A stretch of 5,024 nt of DNA from contig CAMWRN010000190.1 of NCBI GenBank assembly GCA_947176675.1, forward strand, positions 1 to 5,024, given 5' to 3'. Made by a program: the position numbers and the translations under genes. The notes beneath the pieces were generated by a model. The model was not told where the DNA came from. It worked only from the letters and a program-made list of their open reading frames with translations, and ran no database searches. The DNA comes from an uncultured Clostridia bacterium. Its GTDB lineage: Bacteria; Bacillota; Clostridia; Oscillospirales; Ruminococcaceae. This document shows, piece by piece, positions 1 through 4,893 of the stretch; positions within the stretch are counted from its first letter, which is position 1; each line of letters begins with the position of its first letter.

Positions 1-1
1 A

Positions 2-7
2 TATAAT
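2..7 (+). promoter_or_regulatory. Possible -10 box for the XRE regulator gene
   Basis: A perfect TATAAT lies 41 bases before the start codon at 49. It would place transcription start near position 14 and give a leader of about 35 bases. The matching -35 box would lie outside the window, so only half of the promoter can be seen. In AT-rich intergenic DNA a lone TATAAT may be chance. Confidence 0.35.
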
Positions 8-48
8 ATTGATACAACATAAACCATACGTAAAGAAAGGATGATACT

Positions 49-1299
49 ATGAACATTGAAATTGCTAACCGACTTCGTCAGATGAGAAATAAAAACAATC
101 TTTCGCAAGAGGAGCTTGCCGCAAAAATGGGCGTATCAAGACAAGCGGTATCCAAGTGGGAGCGGGCGGAGGCTTCTCCTGATACGGAAAACCTTATCCT
201 GCTTGCAAAGCTGTACGGCGTTTCCATTGACGAGCTTCTTAATGCGGACAGCTCTTCCTCATCGTCAAGTTCGGGTATATCACTAAGAAAGGACGACTAC
301 GGCTATAAGAATGAGCCTGTAAGAGAGGCTGTTCCCGAAAATTACACCGAAAAGGAGATCTACCCGAACGCTTCCGTACATGAAAGCACATCGGTTCCGC
401 AGGGTTCGCCGTTCGGCGCGGATTTGGAGGAGGACGAGAAAAAGGCTTCGGGCGGCTTCGGAGACACCGTAGAGAAGGCGGGTCTTGCTATCGGTGATAT
501 ACTTAATTTCGCAGGAAAAAAGATCGAGGACGGCGTACGCAAAGCAGCTTCAGCAAACGGCAAGGACTGGGAGACCAGCGTAGAGGATTTCTGCGAGGGA
601 CTTAACAAGGGTCTTGACAAAATGTGCAGCGGCATTGACAAGGGTTTAGACAAGCTTGAAAAGAAGCTTGACGAAAAGAATAACGGGTATAATTACAGCT
701 ACAGCAGTACGGGAAACAGCGCGAAAGGGTCGAAGAAAGCGAAAAGATCCGCCAAGAGCGGCAGACCCATGACCCTGCTTGATAAAACGCTTCCTATCTT
801 TATCACGGGATTTTTCTTCCTTATGTGCTCGATCAATCTTGCTCACCCCGGCTGGACGGCGTTTCTGCTTATCCCGCTTTACTATACCACCGTTGAAGCC
901 ATAAGAAAACGCAACCCCATGATATTCTGCTACCCTGTTTTATGCGCGTTTGTTTACTTCACCATAGGCGGACTTCTCGAACATACCTTTTACAACTGGG
1001 CGGATAACTGGTACGGGCTTATGTGGCTGCTTTTCCTGACTATACCGCTTTACTACACGACGTATCCCGCAATTAAAAAGCGTAATCCGCTGATATTCTG
1101 CTATCCCGTTCTGTGCGTTATAGTTTATATCGGCATGGGAATTCTGCTTAATTCGCTCTGGTGGTGGGCAGGCGAGCGCTGGTTCGAGTTCATGTGGGCG
1201 CCTATCGGACTGACCATACCTCTTTACTACATTGTGATATCTCACTATCGGAATCAGAAAAAAGCTTCCGCAGGAAATCAGAGGACTGTAGGCAATTGA
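49..1299 (+). CDS. XRE-family helix-turn-helix protein with C-terminal membrane domain
   Basis: A 416-aa protein, probably a membrane-anchored transcription regulator. Residues 5-64 form an XRE/Cro-type DNA-binding domain, with LSQEELAAKMGVSRQAVSKW at 18-37 as the helix-turn-helix and a typical closing segment ending in GVSIDELL. A run of eight serines (68-75) and an acidic, polar linker follow to about 140. Residues 141-210 look helical and amphipathic, with an 11-residue repeat (GLNKGLDKMCS, GIDKGLDKLEK) at 184-205. A Lys/Ser-rich stretch (224-239) precedes about six hydrophobic segments (roughly 247-263, 268-281, 290-310, 322-338, 347-369, 380-397) that include a ~57-residue tandem repeat. 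The ATG at 49 is preceded by AAAGG at 36-40 with 8-base spacing, which supports this start. The gene converges on the DHH gene. Its target DNA and any sensed signal cannot be read from the sequence. The DNA-binding call is firm; the membrane topology is inferred from hydrophobicity. Confidence 0.9.
   Translation: MNIEIANRLRQMRNKNNLSQEELAAKMGVSRQAVSKWERAEASPDTENLILLAKLYGVSIDELLNADSSSSSSSSGISLRKDDYGYKNEPVREAVPENYTEKEIYPNASVHESTSVPQGSPFGADLEEDEKKASGGFGDTVEKAGLAIGDILNFAGKKIEDGVRKAASANGKDWETSVEDFCEGLNKGLDKMCSGIDKGLDKLEKKLDEKNNGYNYSYSSTGNSAKGSKKAKRSAKSGRPMTLLDKTLPIFITGFFFLMCSINLAHPGWTAFLLIPLYYTTVEAIRKRNPMIFCYPVLCAFVYFTIGGLLEHTFYNWADNWYGLMWLLFLTIPLYYTTYPAIKKRNPLIFCYPVLCVIVYIGMGILLNSLWWWAGERWFEFMWAPIGLTIPLYYIVISHYRNQKKASAGNQRTVGN
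868..1242 (+). repeat. Tandem ~57-residue repeat inside the XRE protein's membrane domain
   Basis: Residues 274-330 and 331-388 are two copies, and 389-398 begins a third. Shared landmarks are IPLYYTT, AI(R/K)KRNP, IFCYPVLC and a Trp-rich segment with (L/F)MW near the end. The proline of IPLYY recurs at residues 276, 333 and 391, giving periods of 57 and 58. The DNA of the copies differs at many third positions, so the duplication is old and has been kept at protein level. Confidence 0.85.
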
Positions 1300-1334
1300 G
1301 TTCCGATGCAAATTAAAATTATTTTCAATATTGC

Positions 1335-1363
1335 AGGGGCGGGGCTTTCCCGCTCTTGATTTT
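1335..1363 (+). terminator. Possible intrinsic terminator of the XRE gene
   Basis: Bases 1335-1343 can pair with 1349-1357 (nine pairs, two of them G-U) around a 5-base loop, followed by GATTTTATT. The stem is GC-rich, but the T run is short and interrupted. The perfect hairpin just downstream (1369-1408) is the stronger terminator for this gene. Confidence 0.4.
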
Positions 1364-1368
1364 ATTAA

Positions 1369-1408
1369 TACAAAAAGCTTTCGGAGCAATATCCGAAAGC
1401 TTTTTGTA
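1369..1408. terminator. Bidirectional intrinsic terminator between convergent genes
   Basis: This is a perfect 17-bp inverted repeat (1369-1385 with 1392-1408) around the 6-base loop GCAATA. Each strand ends its GC part (AAGCTTTCGGA) with TTTTTGTA, so both strands carry a T tract after the stem. It sits between the stop of the XRE gene at 1299 and the stop of the DHH gene at 1425, as expected for a shared terminator of convergent transcription units. Confidence 0.9.
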
Positions 1409-1424
1409 TATTTTGTATGTAATT

Positions 1425-2342
1425 TTACTCTTTGTAATTGATAAGCTCGTCAAGCATCTTCGGCAGATCGGTCTCCATATTCTCATCGGAGAACTGGCAT
1501 GTACCTACAGCCTTGTGTCCGCCGCCTCCGTATTTGAGCATAAGTCTGCCCACGTTTACATTGGAAGTACGGTTCAGAACCGAGTAACCGACAGCCGCGC
1601 TGCATCCCTTGCCGCCTTTGCCGTTTACTATCCATGCAGAGATGTTCTGCTCGGGGTACAGACTGTAAATCAGGAAACGGTTTCCGGAATAGATGGGGTC
1701 AACACCGCGCAAATCACTGATGATAACGTCCTTTTCAACGCGGGTGTGAGCCTTTACCATTTCCTTGAATTTTTCCGCCTGCTCGAAGTAAACGTCGATT
1801 CTTTCCTTAACGTCGGGCAGGGACAAAATTTCGTCCGTATTCATTGTACGGCAGCAGTCGATAAGCTTCTCCATGAGCTGATAGTTGGAAATGGTAAAAT
1901 TGCGCCATCTTCCGAGACCTGTTCTTGGGTCCATAAGGAAACCGACAAGTATCCAGCCCTCGGGATTGAGAATCTCTTCTCTTGTAAGGTTTCCGCTGTC
2001 AACCTTATCAACGGCGACCATCATATCGTCGTAGTGACCGAAGCGTTCTTTGCCGCCGTAGTAGTCGTATATAATTCTCGCGCAAGATGGAGCGATACGG
2101 CTTTCGCCTTTATATCTGCCCTCGAGCTGATTTCTTTCAAACTCGCTGGAATGGTGGTCGAACCAAAGTCCGCAGCCTTCAACGAAAGGAACGTTGGCAA
2201 GGCAGTCGTCCTCGGTGATCTCGATAAGACCGTCCTGAAGATCCTTGGGGTGAGCGAATTTCCAGTGGTCGATAATTCCTACATCTTTAAGCAGCGCGCC
2301 GCAGGCAAGACCGTCGAAATCCGAACGGGTAACAAGTCTCAT
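1425..2342 (-). CDS. DHH/DHHA1-family phosphoesterase
   Basis: A 305-aa cytoplasmic protein of the DHH phosphoesterase superfamily (relatives include NrnA-type oligoribonucleases, cyclic-dinucleotide phosphodiesterases and RecJ). Metal-binding motifs visible are SDFDG (7-11, Asp8 and Asp10), the signature FDHHSSE (61-67) and VDKVDSGN (111-118). Near the C terminus GGGGHKAVG (272-280) is the DHHA1 substrate-binding glycine motif. Family members hydrolyse phosphodiester or phosphoanhydride bonds, usually with Mn2+. This subgroup is often labelled exopolyphosphatase-like, but the exact substrate (nanoRNA, cyclic dinucleotide, polyphosphate or other) cannot be decided here. An upstream in-frame ATG at 2393 exists. 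I chose the ATG at 2342 because the conserved N terminus (MRLVTRSDFDG) begins there and AGGAG lies 8 bases before it (2355-2351). The gene is alone in its unit, with its own promoter and the shared terminator at 1369-1408. Confidence 0.92.
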   Translation of the reverse strand: MRLVTRSDFDGLACGALLKDVGIIDHWKFAHPKDLQDGLIEITEDDCLANVPFVEGCGLWFDHHSSEFERNQLEGRYKGESRIAPSCARIIYDYYGGKERFGHYDDMMVAVDKVDSGNLTREEILNPEGWILVGFLMDPRTGLGRWRNFTISNYQLMEKLIDCCRTMNTDEILSLPDVKERIDVYFEQAEKFKEMVKAHTRVEKDVIISDLRGVDPIYSGNRFLIYSLYPEQNISAWIVNGKGGKGCSAAVGYSVLNRTSNVNVGRLMLKYGGGGHKAVGTCQFSDENMETDLPKMLDELINYKE

Positions 2343-2404
2343 GGTAACAACTCCTAACACAAAATAATAAAACGAAAAATCGCACAATAGCACATTATGA
2401 TAAT

Positions 2405-2433
2405 ATTATACACTATTTTTTTTAAGATTTCAA
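2405..2433 (-). promoter_or_regulatory. Sigma-A-type promoter of the DHH gene
   Basis: On the minus strand TTGAAA (2433-2428) is followed after exactly 17 bases by TATAAT (2410-2405). This is five of six consensus bases at -35 and six of six at -10. Transcription would start near 2398 and leave a leader of about 55 bases before the ATG at 2342. No hairpin or riboswitch-like fold is evident in that leader. Confidence 0.8.
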
Positions 2434-2471
2434 TAGTATTCTTACATTTTTTCACTATATTATGTTATCAT

Positions 2472-2500
2472 TTGGTATAATATTCTATAAATTATACAAT
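2472..2500 (+). promoter_or_regulatory. Candidate forward promoter leading into the left repeat copy
   Basis: Two overlapping possibilities exist. TGGTATAAT at 2473-2481 is a perfect extended -10 without a clear -35. TTGGTA (2472-2477) and TACAAT (2495-2500) are separated by 17 bases. Either would start transcription about 25-45 bases before the left repeat at 2533. The region is very AT-rich, so chance matches are likely. Confidence 0.4.
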
Positions 2501-2532
2501 AAGGAAATATTTGTGGAAGTTAATTTTCGTAT

Positions 2533-2753
2533 AAATTTTGATTTAGCGCACATCGCACTAAGTAACAAACCTTTAGGCGGCAAAGCCGCCGGCAAAAGCT
2601 GGTCCAGCTGAGCACAGCTGGCGGAAGTCCAGAGGGCGGAGTCCTTTGGTCGCCGTCCGCAGACGGCGAAATTCCCTTTCGTTCGGAACGGTGAAAGGGG
2701 TGAGAAATGCGACAGCATTTCGAGGGGGAGCGGACACGACCGCTCCCCCTTTT
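2533..2753 (+). repeat. Left copy of the hairpin-rich repeat
   Basis: Successive hairpins on the + strand are: 2576-2581/2585-2590 (loop AAA); 2604-2610/2615-2621 (loop AGCA); 2629-2637/2641-2649 (loop GGA); 2651-2657/2662-2668 (loop CGCA); 2674-2680/2693-2699 (long loop with its own short stem); 2704-2710/2715-2721 (loop GACA); and 2723-2733/2740-2750 (loop ACACGA) followed by TTTT. It aligns along its whole length with the reverse complement of 2878-3118; bases 2598-2623 are identical there. The direction is set by the terminator-like end. Candidate non-coding RNA of unknown family. Confidence 0.85.
2723..2753 (+). terminator. Terminator-like end of the left repeat copy
   Basis: An 11-bp GC-rich stem (2723-2733 with 2740-2750) encloses the loop ACACGA and is followed by TTTT counting the last stem base. 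It has the form of an intrinsic terminator for + strand transcription, with a short T tract. The right copy has the same hairpin at its own 3' end. Confidence 0.6.
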
Positions 2754-2776
2754 AGCGTGTTCAGGCAAACTAAATA

Positions 2777-2805
2777 TCTGAAACGTCACAGTGTGACGTT
2801 TCAGA
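2777..2805. repeat. Perfect palindromic hairpin in the centre of the pair (left)
   Basis: This is an inverted repeat with 14-bp arms (2777-2790 and 2792-2805) around a single central G; the arms read TCTGAAACGTCACA. No T tract follows on either strand, so it is not a typical terminator. As RNA or single-stranded DNA it would form a tight hairpin; as duplex DNA it could be a protein-binding palindrome. Confidence 0.75.
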
Positions 2806-2828
2806 CGGGACAAAGCTATGTTGCATTA

Positions 2829-2851
2829 AAAACAGTCCACCGGACTGTTTT
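2829..2851. terminator. Perfect hairpin in the centre of the pair (right), terminator-like on minus strand
   Basis: Bases 2829-2838 (AAAACAGTCC) pair perfectly with 2842-2851 around the 3-base loop ACC. Read on the minus strand the stem ends in TTTTT (2832-2828), so it could act as a second terminator after the right copy. On the + strand it ends in TTTT then C. It sits about as far beyond the right copy's terminal hairpin as 2777-2805 sits beyond the left copy's. Confidence 0.55.
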
Positions 2852-2877
2852 CAAGATCCATTTTTCTGCAAACCGTC

Positions 2878-2908
2878 AAAAGGAGGGGCGGTCGTGTTCG
2901 CCCCTCCT
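2878..2908 (-). terminator. Terminator-like end of the right repeat copy
   Basis: A 10-bp GC-rich stem (2881-2890 with 2899-2908) is followed on the minus strand by TTTT (2881-2878, counting the last stem base). It corresponds to the left copy's terminal hairpin, with two base-pair exchanges in the stem and the same ACACGA loop core. Confidence 0.6.
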
Positions 2909-3118
2909 CGAAATGGCTGTCGCCATTTCTCACCTCCTGCTCCGTTTTTGAAGGCTATGCGCCTGCGGGCGCAGGGAAAAAATTTCGCTCCCTGCGGGGA
3001 GCGACCAAAGGCTCCGCCTCTGGACTTCGCCAGCTGTGCTCAGCTGGACCAGCCTTTGTCGGCGGCTGCGCCGCCTAAAGGTTTGTTACTTTGTGCGTTG
3101 CGCGATAAATCAAAATTT
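2878..3118 (-). repeat. Right copy of the hairpin-rich repeat
   Basis: Read on the minus strand, it repeats the order of hairpins of the left copy. In + coordinates these are 3061-3066/3070-3075, 3030-3036/3041-3047, 3005-3012/3016-3023, 2986-2992/2997-3003, 2910-2917/2922-2929 and 2881-2890/2899-2908. The loops AGCA, GGA, CGCA, GACA and ACACGA are kept. The variable part (about 2930-2985) differs from the left copy and holds a different hairpin, 2958-2963/2968-2973, again with loop CGCA. The GC-rich terminal hairpin is followed on the minus strand by TTTTG. Confidence 0.85.
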
Positions 3119-3172
3119 CCATTACTTGTTGAAAATGCCCAAATATTAAATATTTAAACCATTAAATTTTAC

Positions 3173-3201
3173 TTGCATTTTTTACTGAAAAATGGTACAA
3201 T
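3173..3201 (+). promoter_or_regulatory. Promoter of pyrG
   Basis: TTGCAT (3173-3178), a 17-base spacer and TACAAT (3196-3201) with an upstream TG (3193-3194) form an extended -10 promoter. Transcription would start near 3208, giving a leader of about 44 bases. That leader shows no terminator hairpin and no G or C run at the presumed start, so the pyrG leader attenuation known from Bacillus is not apparent here. Confidence 0.75.
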
Positions 3202-3251
3202 AAAAATAATATTGTAATATCCATCTAAACCTAACGGAGGAATCTTTTATT

Positions 3252-4859
3252 ATGCCGGTAAAGTATATTTTTGTAACGGGCGGAGTTGTTTCGGGTCTCG
3301 GAAAAGGTATTACCGCCGCTTCTCTGGGACGTCTGCTCAAAGCACGGGGCTACAGGGTCACTATCCAGAAGTTCGATCCATACATAAACGTTGACCCCGG
3401 TACCATGTCACCCTATCAGCACGGCGAGGTTTTCGTCACCGACGACGGCGCGGAGACCGACCTTGACCTTGGGCACTATGAGCGTTTTATCGACGAGAAC
3501 CTGTCGGTCAACTCTAACATTACTACCGGTAAAATATACTGGACAGTCCTCAACAAGGAACGCCGCGGAGACTATCTCGGCGGTACTGTTCAGGTGATTC
3601 CCCATATCACAAATGAAATCAAAGAACGCGCTTACCGCGTGGGCAAAGAGGCCAACACCGACATAGTCATCACCGAGATCGGCGGAACGGTTGGCGATAT
3701 TGAGTCCACGCCTTTCCTTGAAGCTATCAGGCAGGTAGTTACCGAGGTGGGCAGGGAGAACGCTATCTACATTCACGTTACCCTCGTTCCCTACATTGCA
3801 GGCTCCGAGGAACTTAAATCAAAGCCTACCCAGCATTCCACAAAGGAATTGCTTTCTATCGGAATTCAGCCGAATATTATAGTATGCCGCTCGGAAAAGG
3901 AAATTCCAGAGGATATGCGGAACAAGATCGCTCTTTTCTGCAATGTCAGAAGCAGAGACGTTATCCAGAATCTGACCGCTCCGTCCCTGTATGAAGTGCC
4001 TATCTGGCTTGAAAAAGAGGGTCTTGCCGATGTGGTTTGCCACCACCTGGGTCTGGAAAACCGCAAGCCCGATCTTTCCGAATGGACCGAAATGGTCAAC
4101 CGTGCCAAAAATGCAGTCAAAAAGGTCACTATCGGACTTGTGGGCAAGTATGTCGTTCTCCACGACGCGTACCTTTCCGTTGCCGAGGCGCTCCGTCACG
4201 GCGGTATCGTAAACGACGCGGAAGTTGACATCAAGTGGATAAATTCCGAGGAGATAACCCGTGACAACGCTGCGGAAATGCTGAAAGGCTGCGATGGTAT
4301 CATCGTCCCCGGAGGCTTTGGCGACAGAGGTATCGAGGGTATGATCGAATCGGTTCGGTTCGCGAGAGAGAATAAAGTCCCCTACTTCGGTATCTGCCTC
4401 GGTATGCAGATGTCGGTTATTGAGTACGCCCGCAACGTTCTCGGTCTGGCGGAAGCAAATTCTACCGAATTCGGCGAAACTCCCTATCCTGTTATCGACA
4501 TTATGGAGGATCAGAAGACCATTACCGAAAAGGGCGGAACGATGCGTCTTGGTCTGTACCCCTGCAAGCTTACAGAAGGAACGATCTCCGCAGGTGTTTA
4601 CGGCGAACCGCTCATATATGAGAGACACCGCCACCGCTGGGAGTTCAACAACGCGTTCCGCAAGCAGCTTCAGGACGCGGGACTTACCATTGCGGGAATT
4701 TCTCCAGACGAGAGATTGGTTGAGATAGTTGAGATCAAGGATCACCCTTGGTTCGTGGGGGTTCAGTTTCACCCCGAATTCAAATCCAGACCCAACAAGC
4801 CCCAAAAGCTTTTTGCGGACTTTATCCGCGCGTCCCTTGTTTCACAGGAAAATAAGTAA
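3252..4859 (+). CDS. pyrG: CTP synthase (glutamine-hydrolysing)
   Basis: A complete 535-aa enzyme of normal family length. It makes CTP from UTP, ATP and glutamine, the last step of pyrimidine nucleotide synthesis, in the cytoplasm. The N-terminal synthase domain (about 1-265) has the ATP P-loop VSGLGKG (13-19, Lys18), DGAETDLDLGHYERF (65-79) with metal-site Asp residues, TEIGGTVGDIES (141-152) with Glu142, and the UTP/CTP-binding KSKPTQHS (189-196). The C-terminal class I glutamine amidotransferase domain (about 292-528) has PGGFGDRG (353-360) for the oxyanion hole, the nucleophile elbow GICLGMQ (380-386, Cys382) and FHPEF (506-510, His507 and Glu509), so the triad is intact. GGAGG at 3236-3240 lies 11 bases before the ATG, slightly far but clear. 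The gene stands alone with its own promoter and a terminator at 4864-4892. Confidence 0.98.
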   Translation: MPVKYIFVTGGVVSGLGKGITAASLGRLLKARGYRVTIQKFDPYINVDPGTMSPYQHGEVFVTDDGAETDLDLGHYERFIDENLSVNSNITTGKIYWTVLNKERRGDYLGGTVQVIPHITNEIKERAYRVGKEANTDIVITEIGGTVGDIESTPFLEAIRQVVTEVGRENAIYIHVTLVPYIAGSEELKSKPTQHSTKELLSIGIQPNIIVCRSEKEIPEDMRNKIALFCNVRSRDVIQNLTAPSLYEVPIWLEKEGLADVVCHHLGLENRKPDLSEWTEMVNRAKNAVKKVTIGLVGKYVVLHDAYLSVAEALRHGGIVNDAEVDIKWINSEEITRDNAAEMLKGCDGIIVPGGFGDRGIEGMIESVRFARENKVPYFGICLGMQMSVIEYARNVLGLAEANSTEFGETPYPVIDIMEDQKTITEKGGTMRLGLYPCKLTEGTISAGVYGEPLIYERHRHRWEFNNAFRKQLQDAGLTIAGISPDERLVEIVEIKDHPWFVGVQFHPEFKSRPNKPQKLFADFIRASLVSQENK

Positions 4860-4863
4860 AACC

Positions 4864-4892
4864 AAAAGGCGGAGAACATATCTCCGCCTTTT
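4864..4892. terminator. Bidirectional intrinsic terminator after pyrG
   Basis: A perfect 12-bp stem (4864-4875 with 4881-4892, core GGCGGAGA) encloses the loop ACATA. TTTT ends the stem on both strands. It lies 5 bases after the pyrG stop and one base beyond the stop of the convergent gene, so it can serve both. Confidence 0.92.
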
Positions 4893-4893
4893 A

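Larger units (their letters stand above)
2533..3118. mobile_element. MITE-like inverted pair of a structured repeat, no transposase
   Basis: This block fills the gap between the divergent promoters of the DHH gene and pyrG. Its outer ends are a perfect 13-bp inverted repeat, AAATTTTGATTTA (2533-2545 and the complement at 3106-3118). The homologous arms, 221 and 241 bp, face each other around a 124-bp centre. The GC-rich, palindrome-dense composition contrasts with the AT-rich flanks. There is no credible coding gene inside and no clear target-site duplication at the edges. It could be a non-autonomous mobile element, a REP/BIME-like repeat pair, or two copies of a non-coding RNA gene. Mobility is inferred from form only. 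Confidence 0.55.

Noticed and set aside
1356..2357. A 333-codon open frame on the + strand
   Set aside because: It lies antisense over almost the whole DHH phosphoesterase gene, which has family motifs, a promoter and a ribosome site. The + frame gives no recognisable domain.
2343..2393. A 17-residue N-terminal extension of the DHH protein
   Set aside because: The upstream ATG at 2393 has no ribosome site, lies within a few bases of the predicted transcription start, and precedes the family's usual N terminus. The AGGAG at 2355-2351 serves the ATG at 2342.
2876..2926. A 16-codon frame after the strong AGGAGG in the right copy
   Set aside because: The left copy does not keep the same reading frame, and the stem changes favour structure over coding. 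Reported as a finding, not as a gene.
2533..3118. CRISPR array
   Set aside because: There are only two copies of the unit, in opposite orientation, with no regular direct repeats and spacers.
2485..3157. Several 77-101-codon open frames on both strands within the inverted repeat
   Set aside because: They run through hairpin stems, share peptides only because the two arms are homologous (for example ASCAQLDQ), lack good ribosome sites, and shift frame between copies. They are likely to be called as spurious hypothetical proteins in related genomes.
3202..3251. Riboswitch or attenuator in the pyrG leader
   Set aside because: The leader is about 44 bases, AT-rich, and has no terminator hairpin or nucleotide run of the kind used in known pyrG attenuation.
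3819..4805. A 328-codon open frame on the - strand
   Set aside because: It is antisense to pyrG, whose full set of catalytic motifs is on the other strand.
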